Program-made: the position numbers and the translations under genes | Source: Neelides folsomi | Lineage: Eukaryota > Arthropoda > Collembola > Neelipleona > Neelidae | Direction of reading: 5' to 3' | Assembly (NCBI GenBank): GCA_034687125.1 | Contig: JAQGBZ010000007.1 | Location: forward strand, 547,695-611,694 | DNA length: 64,000 nucleotides | In this document: piece by piece, positions 1-13,098 of the stretch | Position numbering within the stretch: position 1 is the stretch's first letter | Layout: every line of letters begins with the position of its first letter | The notes under the pieces: model-generated | What the model was told of the DNA's origin: nothing | The model's database searches: none | The model's input: the letters and a program-made list of their open reading frames with translations, nothing else

Positions 1-74
1 AATTATTTAATAGTTGAGCATTAAATTATTTAATTTGAAAAAATGAGCCATTTAATAAGTAATAAATTCTTTAC

Positions 75-2722
75 TAGCGAAAGGACGGTATAAAATCTTC
101 GAGTGACTTCCGTGGGATTAAGGTTTTTATCACCGGTAAAGATAGAAGTTACGGGGACCCATTTTGCTGTGGTTTCTCCATCAAGAGAATCCAATGAGTC
201 GGATCGTTGTTTAGGAGAGAGCGGCGAACAAGTTGAGGCATCATCATCAGAATAAGGTCGAGGTGGGGAGGCAATGGCTAAGAGTTCACACTCCAAACTT
301 CCTCTTTCAAGATTTTCTCTCACAGTATCTTCAAGAACTTCTTTCTCGTACTTTCGAACATCAAATTCTTCTTTATTCTCTTCTTCTGCAACGATTTTTT
401 TCATTCGCTGTTCAAACGTTTTGACCCTCATAAAAAATTCGGGTGTGTTTTCTTCAATCTACATAGTTTAATAAGTATTTAGTACAGGATTATGTATTAT
501 AAATATACATGATGCAAACAAATGATAATGATTCATTATAAATATCTGTACAAATACAAATAAATAATATTTATGTTCAAGTTATAAAAGAAATAAATAA
601 TATTATGAATTACCATATGCCATCTTAAATATTTTCCAACAATTGATTTTTGGAGTTTCTTGATGGCATCACGAAATTTCAACTTGCTTTCTTCAGTAGA
701 TTTTCGTCGTTCGATCTCAGAGAGTTGAAGGTTTGCCTGAGCTGCTGAAGCATTCAATTGATCCGCATATTCACGTTGAAATTCCGTAAAAGGGCCAAAA
801 TCCTTTTGGCTCGATTGACTTGAAGATTCACCTAGACAAATAAATACTATACTATAATAATACTATTCATATAACGAGTATATAATAGTTAATAGTAAAT
901 TAAGATAAGATAAAGAATTAAAATGATCCAAATCATACCTTGGTCGAGAACAACTTGATGTTTTTCTAACACAGAAACAAATTGATGAATTGTTGTTTTG
1001 TAAATCTCCTTCAATTGTGGTCCACTGATCCCAAAATTCATTGACATGTAATGGAGTTCTCTAACATAATTGTCAACTTCGAGTTGAGCTTCAGGGCTGA
1101 GCATTCCCTTTTCCAGCTTAGGCACAAGCAATGACATTTGATTAACGATCATTCCCATCTTTCCAGGTGAGGCAGCGTTTGAGGTTGAAGGACCAGCCTC
1201 AGGTTCTTGAATATTTCTTTCTTGAATTGCATCTTTATCATTTATGATGGGTTCGACCGAATCGGGAATTCCAAGACTGCTCGGAGTTCCCATCAAACTT
1301 CCAATTCCAGAATCAACCTCAGACTGATCGGGTTCAAGTCGACTTTTTCTCGTACGCTTCACTGGAGACTTATCGTTTTCGAAAAATGGGCGGAGTAAAG
1401 GAAGATCTTTATCATCACGTATAACATTTGTGGTCATGTCAAAATCAAGACATGAACTGAGAAGTGGAGGAATTTCATTTCGAGTTTTGTACTTTCTTTT
1501 TGTCTTGGGCTCTTGCTCCTGTTCACCCTAAGATAATAGTTTAGTAGAATGACATGATTTGAACTTAATAATACTTTTTAATTAATTTTTAATCTTCTAA
1601 ATAAATAAGTATTAAGGTGACTTACTTCTGTAGCACTTTTTGTTGGACTCTGGTTTTGCACTTGATTCGATTCTTCGACATTTAATTCGGATAAAACAGA
1701 AACTGGGTCATCTTTTTCTTGTTTTACTGTTACTTCTGAAAATAGAAAAGTTTATTAAAGTTACAATCAATTTTAGTACATGATGATCATTTTAATACAA
1801 GTGTTTTTTTAATATAATTGTTATAAAGTAATTAATACCCTTCAACTTGATATAAAGAATTTCAATGTCATCGTCATTTGGATTTTCTGGAGGGGGAACA
1901 GGTTGAGGAACCCATGGTTCACATGGTACCCAATCCATAATTTGTAGATCATTATCGTCTTCTAAGTCAGGATCGTTGGGAGGATCTATTGGTGGATTAT
2001 TGTTTTGAGAATTAATTTCGGAGTTTGGTTCTGTTTGTAATTCATTTCCTTCAGCAGGAACTTCAACAGGGGGTTCTATCTTCTTCCTCCCTCTTCTTTT
2101 CCTCTCGGGTGGAGCTCTTTGAATAGAAAATAATCCAAATAAACAATTTGACCTCAATTACAAGATGAAAAGGTCAATTAAATTAAATCACTGTATTGAG
2201 AATTTATTTAAATATAATAATTATAAAATTACGTTCTAGTAACATAAGCAGCCAGCTGAATCACTTCTTCGTGAGCATCTTCCACTTGCGCTGCATACAA
2301 TTTCGAAATAGCTTCGACCATGAATCCTGATTCGGCTAAATTTAAGCTAGACGTATTGGAATTTTTTATTCTATTTGGGTGGCTTTGTACATGACGAACA
2401 TAATTGTCCAACATCTGAAAATAAATAGTAATTATTTAATATTTTTTAAAAACAATGGCAAATGTAAGAATGTGAGAATTAACGTATAATGTAACTTATG
2501 ACAGTTAAAGTTTAGAGTTATTAACTTATTATTTTATACCTCTTGATACTCTGAATCAAACGGGTCCTTCTTTCTCTTCTTTAAGGTCATGAGCACATCT
2601 CGGGCATTTTTAGAAAAACCTGCAAAGGATTCCTCAACTTCTTCTCTTAACCTCTTCCTTTTCCCTGTTCGCCCTCCCGAGTTCTCATTCCGACCCTTAC
2701 TTACTCCGTCTTTGTTGCTCAT
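75..2722 (-). CDS. NCAPH2: Condensin-2 complex subunit H2 (NCAPH2-like), 3'-partial
   Basis: Kleisin-type subunit that links the SMC2/SMC4 heads and HEAT subunits of condensin II in mitotic chromosome assembly. Seven exons read in phase: 2722-2540, 2414-2233, 2116-1839, 1735-1626, 1527-939, 831-614 and 458-75 (648 codons so far). The N-terminal part (exons 1-2) aligns with the CNDH2_N region: NLAESGFMVEAISKLYAAQV corresponds to the NF.EAALLIQGSA..Y stretch of animal H2 proteins. The last visible exon matches the C-terminal winged-helix region: RVKTFEQRMKKIV, then EEFDVRKYEKEV, then RRFYTVLSL just before a GT donor. In relatives the next residues are ANDY..., so the remaining exon(s) lie beyond base 1. 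The middle is acidic, Pro/Ser-rich and poorly conserved, as is usual. The ATG at 2722 is the first in frame after the exon's upstream stop. Identification comes from remembered family motifs, with no alignment run. Confidence 0.78.
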
Positions 2723-4937
2723 TTTTATTCCTAAATATCAAACAATAAATTTGGTAAATCTCAACAATATTTCATAAAATATATAAAATAAAGTTGGAGT
2801 GGAGAATATCAATAAAAGCCTATTGGATTTCTACTTTTAAAATTGTAGAGAATAGGAATGATGAAATTTATTATGAAATTAAAAAAACCACTCCAACAAG
2901 GTTTAATAAATGAGTTTTTAAAACGATAATTAACATATTATTAAGACCTATTTTTAAATTATGTAAATCATTAAAAAATATGAAACTGGCTTTCAAACTT
3001 ACCAAATTAATATAGAAATTAATTGAGTAAATGCCACTCCTGCAATAATTCATTCTGTCCACTCCAAGTTGAAGTAAATGTACAATAAAATTAATATTTT
3101 TATACGTAAAAGTATATGAGATAACTAATTTCCCAGAATCATATCAATTGAGATGAATTTTTTGATTTTAAGACCCCATTTTAAATTATTGTTCGAAAGA
3201 AAGGAAATTAATTTTGATTAAGGTTTCAACTGCGTGGAGTTCAGATTTTCCCACAGAATCTCTTTAGCTCTTTTCTTATTATGAGCGTATTGATTGACAG
3301 TTTTTAGAGGAATGATTTCCAATTGTAATAGTTTGCCCCAATATGTTATCTGTGCCAGACTCACCTTACTTTTTAATTATTTTTTTCACTCTTGAATTTT
3401 CCATCAAGATTTACAATTAGGGTTAATCCGTTAATATGTATGTTAGAAAGTTAAACTAATCGTAAATAATGAACGAAGATTTTCAGCATAGTATTTATTA
3501 CATTTTCAATCCTGATTATTTTAATAACAAGTTGTTATAATTACGTAACATTTCGAGAATATTCATAACATTAACAGGGGTAAGAACATCTCAACACTTC
3601 AATATAACCAATAGGCACTTTTTATTTAAGCTCTTTATGTTATTTGCAATCGAAAGTCTGAAGCATATTTACTTATATACGAACTTTTAACAAGAGAGTA
3701 TTTTTTCGTTGTTTTAATTCGAATATATTGCTAAATGATATAATTAATTTAGAAATCAATTGGGTTTTCTGGCATTATTTTAGCTTTTAAATTTAAAGCA
3801 TTGCTTGAAGGAATAAGTTTTAACCTTTTAACTATCTATACAACTGAACGAAATATCTAACTACAATTTTTATCAATGTTATTATTTGTATAATTTTATA
3901 ACAAGCTAAAATTACTTGGTATGCATATGATTAGACAGATTAGATAGTCTTACAAAATAACATAGTTGCCTGAAACATATGTACCTACACACATAATACT
4001 CAATGATTGTATATATATTAATAAATTATATTAAGAATTAAATGTGGTTCGCAATAAAGCATTTGAGAAAACTGGACATTTCGTTTCGGCCTCAATTACA
4101 AAAAGCAACTTATAAATTGATACACAGAGATACAATGTAAAATCATATAAATATTTTTTAAATTATCATATTGTTAAATGGAGTAAATAATTAAAATTAA
4201 CATGGAATGATATTCATATAACTAAATGAATATGAATAAATAAAATGTTACACCATGGATAAAATAATTTAAAGATAAATACAGCGATTATCTGACAATT
4301 CTATTTTTGAAATTCTATTTTATAACAAGAATTTTGAATGTTCAATTTCATTTATAATTTTAGATGGAATGTACAAAAACAATATTTGGACAAAATTGTA
4401 AAATATAATAAAATAAACATACACATGTTTTGAATGACATTTTTTAACAATTGTTATAAGTTACTTGAATAGATTAATTGGTAATATAAGATTTGTGTTA
4501 ATCTAAAAAAATAGATCTTAAATCACAGAGTTGATCTGGTATTGTAAAATTGGAATAGCATTGTCAAACAATTAAAAGTTGGAAATGTAAATAATATTTG
4601 TTTATATTAGAATGGTGTTGATTATAATTAATTGGAAGAGATTTTGTTTAAGTCCCAGGTCTCAACGTGAAGTTGTGATTATTGAGCAAAATAATTTGAG
4701 GAAACCAATAATATCTATTGAAAAGAAAGAAATAGAATGATGCATATGAAGAAACTTTAACAAAATCAATATTTAAAACGTTAAACTACTGAATAAATTG
4801 TGTTAATTATAATTAGTGTGAAAGAATGTATGAATGTCCTTATTAACAATTGTACTAATAATAAGTTATGTATAATTAAGGAACAATTAAAATACAACTA
4901 AAGAAATATTTGTAGTAATGTGTCATAAATTAAGTAA
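2723..4937. other. Intergenic AT-rich spacer
   Basis: This is the DNA between the NCAPH2 start and the PGAP2 stop, both on the minus strand. It should hold the NCAPH2 promoter/5'UTR and the PGAP2 3'UTR. I see only short chance reading frames and no splice-flanked coding exon, RNA gene or clear repeat. Confidence 0.6.
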
Positions 4938-6108
4938 TTAAAATATTTTAACACTATTTAAAAACTTTAAACCTTCCGGACCTATTGTTATAATTCTATC
5001 ATAAAAATCCCATGAGACAGTCAAGTGAAACCCCATATTCGTTAGAACAACGATGTATTCCAATAAAGCAAAAATTGTATACACTGAAATACAAAAATTA
5101 TTTAAATAATTATCTTAATGATTGAATAATTATATTTATGTTTGAAAAAAATAATTAAATAACTCACTCCCTGTTTCGCAGTGATTATTGTGACGGATAA
5201 AGGCGTAGATTGCAAGTACAAATGCCACAAAGTTGAGGACCAAAAGAATCCATTTGAATCGAAGACTTTTCTTCTCTAATGAACTTGGCGAAATATTCCG
5301 ATATTTAGTGAGAAGTACGCAGAGCAAAACCATGTAGACTTGTCCACACACCATGAACATAATAAAGCTCTTCTCATGAATCCCTTTAATAATATAAAAT
5401 TACTTAATTAATTTAATTAAATATTTACTACATACATGTTAATTTATTACAACTCACAGTAATTGTCTTTCGATGATACGAATGTGAGAATGATGAGTCC
5501 AAAATTTTCAAATACGTGAAGACTGCAGGTAACTTTGACCAATGTAGATTCTCGAAGATAAATGATTGAATTGAGATACTCGTAATAAAGACTGATAAAG
5601 AGGAATCTTGAAGGTGCTTGAATAGCGATGCAAACCCTCCAAACAGATTGTGACAATTCAAAATTCCCAATTGCTGCTGAGATCGAAGGCAAGTAGTTTT
5701 TTACCTGACATCAATACAGTTAATGTAAAACATAATAAACTTAAAATTTTTGAAATAAATATATGAGTTCTACTGTATTTACGCCGCAGTGAGTATATGT
5801 GGCTCCTTCAAAGTCTTCGTACAATGCCCAAACCACACAAAAAATAAACCCACCAAGAGGCAAACAAAGCATTGTTGGAGCGATCTAATTAAATAGAAAA
5901 TAACATTAATTCTTCGCATATGTTTGTAGTATAATTTTGTAAATATTATATATTAGAAGTTAAGGTGAAATGAATTATCGTAATTTTCCAAATAATTAAA
6001 ACTGAAGGAACTTACATTTCTAAATTTAATTCTGATAGCCCAGGGATTTGCTTTTTCACGTTCAAATTCGTAGTCATGGTCGGCAAATTTATTATAATTG
6101 GACCTCAT
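4938..6108 (-). CDS. PGAP2: Post-GPI attachment to proteins factor 2 (PGAP2)
   Basis: Multi-pass Golgi membrane protein of the Frag1/DRAM/Sfk1 family, needed for fatty-acid remodelling of GPI anchors before GPI proteins reach the surface. Five exons close in phase: 6108-6016, 5884-5783, 5704-5458, 5383-5168 and 5083-4938 (267 aa, close to the usual ~250). Diagnostic stretches are THCGVKNYLPSISAAIG (residues ~60-76), SVWRVCIAIQAPSRFL, NYWIHEKSFIMF, RHNNHCETGMYTIFALLEY and VVLTNMGFHLTVSWDF near the C-terminus. At least five hydrophobic segments are visible. The start ATG at 6108 opens a 31-codon exon ending in the cytosolic basic stretch before the first membrane span. The gene lies head-to-head with PATL1, 1.2 kb away. 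No key motif is missing. Confidence 0.93.
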
Positions 6109-7332
6109 TTTCACTAACAATGGAAGGCTTTGATTACCAAAATCAAATTTGTATATTGTTTCTAGCTATTAATGACTTGATAAATAAGTTATTAGTGTTA
6201 TTATGTTATTGAAAGCTTTCTGTTGAAATAACCCTTAAATTAATCCCCAAGTTTATTGACTAATACTTGCTAATGACACTTTAAAGAAATAGTTAAAATC
6301 AGGTTGTATTATTGTTAGACACCGGAATGAATCTCATTTCTTTCGTTAATTACACACTGCTAAACTTTTAGGATACTAACACTTGGTTAAAGATGACCAT
6401 TAAAAACCAATTTTACAATGTGTGGCTAAAATGCTTCGTATACAACTAAATGGCTCGAATTGCAATATAGTTAAAAATAATTTACAATTGGATTCGCTCG
6501 ATTCGAATCAATTGCAATTCAATGTTTAATTTTACTTGAGTTCTAGGTTTTTAATATCACGAAAATGGGATTTTACAATTAAGCTCCGTTTTTCCCCAAT
6601 TCAATAATTAATGAACGGCAATTAATTTTGACTAAAAATTTCCTAATCTAATTGTTAACAAGTTAGCGTTATTAAATATTGGTAATATTATAAGTTTAAC
6701 TTGTTATAAAAGTTAAGTCTAAAGTTATTTTCTTATTAGTTATTTTCTTATGGGAATAGTTTGAAATTCCCTGATAGCCGGGTGTTTGATGTTTAGGCTT
6801 TCTCATCCTGACTATATAATATCCCAACACGGTTTTCAATTCGCGAGGAATACCGTGAGTTTAAGCATATCGAAAAAGAAGCCTCTGAAAATAGGTAGAA
6901 AATTTTATTTCATTTTACTCCCAAGCCCATTTGTAAATCGTGTCTTATAAGTGGTTAAAGTCCTTAACTACTCAACTTTTAACTTCTTTCGGGCGTCTTT
7001 GATTAAACACATTGCTGTGCCTTTGTGAAAATTCAACCGAGGGGATCGTTGATTGAGAATTAATGAATTTTAATAAGGTAACCCAATTGATTTCTCTATG
7101 TAAAACAACTTAATGTTAATGTTAGATAAACCTGAAAGTAGCTAAACATCCTAATCAAATTCTATTCCTACACTTATCTAAATATATAGCCTGATTGCTA
7201 AAGTTAATCTTAAAACTTACTTGGATGAATTTTGGAGAAAATTTACCAAATCTCCCACTACTTATATTTTTATAGAAGATCTGAAATTGAGTTATTACGT
7301 TGTTTGTAATTTTAGGTCAGATAAAATAAATA
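6109..7332. promoter_or_regulatory. Divergent promoter region between PGAP2 and PATL1
   Basis: The 1.2-kb gap separates two start codons pointing away from each other. It must contain both 5'UTRs and probably both promoters. A plausible acceptor just before the PATL1 ATG (ttttag at ~7312-7317) suggests a non-coding first PATL1 exon upstream. No obvious TATA box; core elements not resolved. Confidence 0.45.
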
Positions 7333-10300
7333 ATGGATTCCTTTGAGTCTCACGAAATCGGAGGCTTGGAAAATGATCCCATCGATGACGATATTGACGC
7401 CTTCAACGACGAAACCTTTGGAGATGAAGGGAGCGGTAAGTTTTTACATCTATCCTAACAAACATAAAAAGTTAAATAATGTATATTATTTGAATCATTA
7501 ATGTAATTTGGTATCGTATGTGAATAGAATACAAATGGGAAGATGCATCGAATCTCCTTTTTGACCAAGAAGTTCCAACTCATTCTAATGGAAGTGCTTC
7601 TCATGGTCTAAGGGAACCTGTAGACATAGTTGAGGTGAATTACGAAAAATGATTTTCAGCATTTTCCTAATTACTTTTTATATGATAAGTAATAGTTGAT
7701 AATGTTCGTTTATGCTTTAAATATGTTATTTAAATGGTTTAGGTACCTTTGGAATCCAGTATAAAAAAGGCAGGTCCTATAGCGAGCAGACAAGAAGTTG
7801 TTTATGACACATTAGCCAACGAGAATGATTTGGAAGAAAGCATTTCCCGTCTAGTTTTCGATGACTTTGAAGATGAGGAGATCGAAGGGAACAAGAAAAA
7901 GAAAAGTTCGACGACCAACAATTTCGCTTACTTTATGCCTCCCCAGGTTCGTAATCAGCGTTTTAGAGATTTTGGGAAGTTGAAGAAGTGGAGATGGATT
8001 ATGAATTGAAAATTGATATTTTGATTCTGTTTTAGGTAGCAAATAAAAATTTGAACTGGTTGATGGAAAAGGAGCTTCCGGGTTCGAGTTCCCTTCTCGG
8101 TTCTTCAGTTTGGGCGATGCATCCTCCTTCATCTTCATCCACTCCGCCCAATTCCATCACCCCAACATCTTACAACTCTGAGAGGACTCAGCCAATACAA
8201 TATCCCTATTCTACGAATTCCCTTCCCCAATGTAGATTCGAGCCTCCTGGTCTTCATAAGGTTCCTTTAGTTCCTCAAGAAATGATCACCCCCTTGAGTA
8301 GAGAAGAACAAATAAGGCTTCTTTGTCCTCCTGACATTAGACCAATTCAAGGAAATACGGTAAATAGATGAAAAATGATAATCTTATGATACTAACATTA
8401 TAAATTAAACATTAAATAGTCATAATACTCTGAACATTAGTTGTTATCATTAAATAAATTATAATTAACAAATTAGACAAAACGAAGTTTGGAATACTTA
8501 TAGTAGTACATATTATTTTACCTGTTTATGTCAATTTGCCGTTTCTAATCGTGTTTAGAAATATATATATAGTTGCTCCCAAAACGTAAAATAGTTGTTG
8601 CGCTCTTTGGTTCGACCGACATCGTTCCAATCGTTATCTGTCCATCCATTTTCTTTAAAACTTTATTCTTAGTAAATTAAACTCTTGTGGTGTTACTTTG
8701 TCTTTCCCCATTAATTAAAAAAATTTAAAAGGAATAATTGGTCAGTTAGAAATATAAGATGAGGAGATAAAATAAGGATAGGTGTCAAATCAGGAAGCGC
8801 GCCAACTATTTTGCTTTGGTTTAATTGGTTTGCAGCAAACCATGCCATACCATATTGATGAATCATTTATTTAAATTAGCAAACGATTTGCTACTTACAC
8901 TAGCATTGGTTAGGACTAGACGTTTTAGGTCTATGGGTTATTTTGGGGAGTACATCTAATGTTAATTTTAAATGACGTTCATTGGTTTTAGGAGTTGAAA
9001 ACACTTGAAGAAATTGAACGTGAGCTCCATGGTGAAACGACAAGTGGTAAAGTACTTTCGTTACAAGAATTAGAACGCGAACTTCTCCGCGATCCTCGAA
9101 ACGTTGAAAGTCGAAAAGTCGTTCCTCCTGGTCCTCCTGGTCCTCTTCAGCATCAACTTCCGCCACATCTAGGACAGCAACAACTCTCTGCATTGGAACA
9201 ACAAAGAATCCAAGAATTTCAGATTCAAAAGCAACTACAACTAAGAGAAAGAGCAGCGGCACAATCAGCTCCCAATCCAAATTGTAATCTGTTAGCATAC
9301 AACGGAGTTCCATTGGGACTCCTTCGACATCCGCCGCCTCCTCATCGTCCACCCTTCATCCATCCTCATCCTGGTTTTCCCCTCCATCAACTTCCGAGGT
9401 TTAGACAAATGGAGGTCGAAATTATTGAGGATCCCTATGCTGGCCTAATGAATGAGAAAGATAAACAGAGACTCAAAAACATTCAGATAATTCAGCTTCA
9501 AAATGATCACCCCTATCCCACTGACTATTACTGTCTTGTAAGTTGATCCTTTTTATGAATCAAGCCATCAATTATTTTGTAATTATTTTTTAATATATTA
9601 CAACATTAAATTGTCATTGAATCTTTATAAGATTATTAACAAGTACTCCCAATTTAACTAATTGATAATAATTACGAATTTTGATTTATAGATGAATCGG
9701 ATTAAAAACAAACAAGCGGATCCTATGAGCAATAGATCAGCCCTGGTTAAGCTTTTCCCAAAAAGAGGGCTAGAAAACTTAAACAAGAGTAATTACCAGC
9801 CTATGACTTTTGAAAATTCACTGGGAAAGTTGCAGGTAAAACTATACCTATAGAATTTTACAATTTTCGCATTTAATTTCATATTAATTATAACATTTCT
9901 ATAAGCCTAAGATTTTAATGATTTTAGGCTGTAAGTGCATTGGCTCCAAAGAAAGCGATAGATACTGTAATTCGTGTTACGGATACAGGACCAAGGAATA
10001 AATATGGCGTGAAGCGCTATCGCTATCTTCTATTAGAAATTGAAAATGTAAGATCTAATAATTTATGAAAAAGATGATTACTATAGAGTAATTTTATTTA
10101 ACAAGTTTAAATACAATATGAATTTCCCTTTAAAGATGTACGAGTGCCTCTTGACGATTGAAGAGTCTGATATTCGCAATTCCCTCATTTGCAACGGAGA
10201 TGAGCAGGATTTTCTCATAAGAAAGAAAGCTTGTGACAAAGTGACGAAAGTCCTTGCAAACATAAAGACACTTGGGGAATTTCTCGAAATCAAGAAAGGA

Positions 10301-11152
10301 AAGGTTTGTTAACAACTTAAAAATGTTTGGAAATTAAGATTTTTTTTATTTAACGTTTTTATTTAGCATTTGCTAATTGTTTCTAATGTTCTAGATGCTT
10401 GTGTCGCGATTAATCCCACTTGTGGATTCGAACATCCGTTATTTCATAATGGGCTTCATGCTCTCGACATTTCACAAATGGTTCGAAGTGGATAATAAAG
10501 AAATGGAAAAGGGATATCCTTACCTTCGTCATGCCATTTTAGTAGCAAAGCACTCAGATATCATTGTGATCATTGAAAAAATGCCCAAAGAGGCATTCTC
10601 TGCTATGGTTGGAAACAAGGTAAATTCATTTAACAAATATATTAATAAAATTAATGATTTAAAAACTTTATTTAATTTTACAATCAAATTGTATCAAATC
10701 TGACTGATTTCAATTTTTATCTTAATTTCGTATTATCATTTATAAATTTGCAGCTAGGGTTGACGATACTTCTTGCAATTATTCATCAAGGATCAAAATT
10801 ACTTGAAAATGATCAAAAGCCTGACAACCTCGAATTTCTTTTTATTTGGAAAACTTTCATTGTTTCCTATTTGAATCAGATTGTTTCTCATATTAATACC
10901 CTTGCTCTCCCCATTGAGATCTTTCGAGATATTATTGCGCACATAAGGAGGTAATGATGACTTAAATTTATTATTTGAAATAACTTATACATTCAGTAAA
11001 CTTGTTTCGGGATAATTGTAGAATGAAATATATTTATTGATAGTATTCTAATTATTAATTTTTATTACAGTTTTAATTTCGACGATGCTGTTGTTGAACC
11101 GATGTATCAAACCTTCAGGCTTTGGGTACAAGCTGGTGTCGAAGTTCATTAA
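7333..11152 (+). CDS. PATL1: PAT1 homolog 1 (PATL1), mRNA decapping/P-body factor
   Basis: RNA-binding scaffold that couples deadenylation (Lsm1-7, CCR4-NOT) to decapping (DCP1/2, DDX6) in cytoplasmic P-bodies. Eleven exons read in phase: 7333-7435, 7528-7634, 7743-7946, 8036-8359, 8992-9537, 9692-9835, 9928-10047, 10136-10303, 10395-10619, 10754-10950 and 11071-11152 (739 aa; human is ~770). The N-terminus shows the family's acidic start, with DDDIDAFNDETFG at ~18-30. The middle is Pro/Gln-rich (residues ~150-400). The PAT1 C-terminal helical domain starts around MNRIKNKQADP (~430) and includes RYRYLLLEIEN and NIRYFIMGFMLSTF. AATAAA at 11415-11420 is a candidate poly(A) signal. Complete, with no frameshift. 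Confidence 0.93.
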
Positions 11153-12190
11153 TATATATTAACCCATAATTTCTTTTAGTCTTCTTTTAATATAGAAGGA
11201 CAACTGATTTCTCAGTTTATTGTTATGAATAATTGGTTAATTTTTACTCATTGTTATGCAATATAATATTAACAGATTTATTAATAATGTTTTAAGTAGT
11301 TATATTACTTACAATTCATATCAATTCAAATGATACGAGTTATCATTATTATGATTTCAAATTTTTAAATTCCTATTTCTAGACATGAAATATATTTAGA
11401 AAATTAGTTTAAAAAATAAAATACGCTTTTGTATAAAAATAACATTTATGTTTAAATAATTTTTACATGTTAATCCACAAAAATGTTGACTTACCTCTAT
11501 GCGAAAATGTCGATATTCAATTTTATGCCAATTTACTTTTTACAATGACGATATTGATGGTAGTTATTGAAAACATTTGAATGAATTAAATGAATCATGA
11601 AATATCAATTATCACAATTTATTAAAACCAAAGTATTGGCGAATTCAAATTATCAATTATATTTGATTTTCGAATATGAAATTTTAGGTAAATATGTCAT
11701 GTAAGCATTCGAATACAATTTTTGAGTTATAACACAGAAATTGTTTTTGAAATCATCGCACTTGTAACACGATTTTAATTAAAGTTCACACAATGGCAAA
11801 CTTTATTTATAATTTAATTATATTTGCAAGTCTTATTCGCTGCAGATAAGAATTTGATTTTGAGATTAATTTTTTATATACATAGTTGATAAAATACATT
11901 ATCGGTATTTAACAATTGCGTTAATTTTGAATGACAGTACAAAGTGTGAATTAATATAATATACACATCCATTTATAAACACATATTAGGTAACATCGTC
12001 AAAAGTTAAGATATTACTTTCAAATAGGCGCATAGATATATTAAAAATTTGAATTTTACCTGAGGATGGGTGAGTGGGAAGAAAGGTATTGATTTGGATA
12101 AATTCATAGGTATTCATATAGCACGTATTTTATTTATGTCTTAAAGAAGATAAAAGACCATCATCCGTTGAATCACACAGAGTTTCATAA
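11153..12190. other. Convergent intergenic region, 3'UTRs
   Basis: Lies between the PATL1 stop (plus) and the stop of the minus-strand membrane-protein gene, so it holds both 3'UTRs. AATAAA at 11415-11420 fits PATL1. Otherwise AT-rich without a supportable gene. Confidence 0.55.
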
Positions 12191-13098
12191 TTACTGGAGT
12201 AAATCCTGAAAAACATTATAAATTAACAAAACCGGCATGAATAGTTAATATTGTTTACTAAATATTTAATACCATGCATTATATGTACTTACTTAGTACG
12301 TATGGTATATTTTATACATGTATTTAATGGTATTCTGGTTATAAGTATGATAAACATATATAAATAAATAAATTTAAAACATTTCATATACCTCATCGGA
12401 TAAATTGATGATTTCTTTAGAAGAATTATTTTTGTCATCAATAAACGAATAGTTTCTATCTGATTGACTATTTGAAATTGCAATTAGGGAATCTGTGATT
12501 GTTTCAAGCTGAAGCGTTGCTGGTTTCACCTAAAACATCAATTTATTATGAATGGACTACAATTTATTCGTTGTATTATTCATAGTAAATAAAATTCAAA
12601 TGAAGGAAGTGTGGGTTGGTCCGGGATGAGTCTCACTAAGAGCTTAATTAATAATTAATTATTTACCTCCATTTCATCATTGTCGTTGAATTCATCTAGT
12701 TGAGTAGCGCAGGGTTCGGCGTAGATCACCGAATGATCCACCTCATTTTCACTCTGATTCAGTCGCGAGTATCGATACTCTTCAATTCTAAACAAGGAAA
12801 AGAGTTCTTTTGTGAATAATAATATAAATATATGTGTTTAATTTAATTTTTAAAGAAATAAGTATGGACGTGTTAGATCTATAAAATGCGTGGGAGTGAA
12901 AGTCGTTTACTTGTACAGGCCAGTGTTGAAGTTTTTCCGATGCTTTTTCCAAAAGTAGTAGAATGTTACGTAAGAGCAGACAGCCACCAGGGTAAAGGTT
13001 ATGAAGATGAGGAACGTGTCTTTAGAGGGGCTCATTTGGTGATTGAGGGGTTTGGAGACGAGCGGTGAAGACCTCAACGGCGGCCCTGTCGCGTTCAT
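12191..13098 (-). CDS. Unrecognised single-pass membrane protein with acidic tail
   Basis: I do not recognise the family. Four exons fit in phase: 13098-12911, 12787-12667, 12529-12392 and a 15-base terminal coding exon 12205-12191 (DLLQ then stop). The product is ~153 aa: a short N-terminus with an NAT glycosylation sequon at residues 2-4, one strong transmembrane segment (TFLIFITFTLVAVCSYVTFY, ~28-47), a basic stop-transfer stretch (WKKHRK), then a long acidic, Ser/Asn/Tyr-rich cytoplasmic tail including YRYSRLN and HSVIYAEP. The start is uncertain. A polypyrimidine-AG at 13136-13137 would add PLVIFSAFLRVE in frame before the chosen Met, which looks like the end of a signal peptide encoded by an earlier exon. 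If so, this is the 3' part of a type I receptor. The gene diverges from the Fife-like gene. Confidence 0.55.

Noticed and set aside
2871-3062. 63-codon minus-strand hydrophobic frame
   Set aside because: Typical of Leu/Ile/Asn-rich chance frames in AT-rich DNA; no supporting exon structure.
8900-9352. 150-codon minus-strand frame opposite PATL1 exon 5
   Set aside because: It is the antisense of a Pro/Gln-rich coding exon whose plus-strand phase is confirmed by both neighbouring introns.
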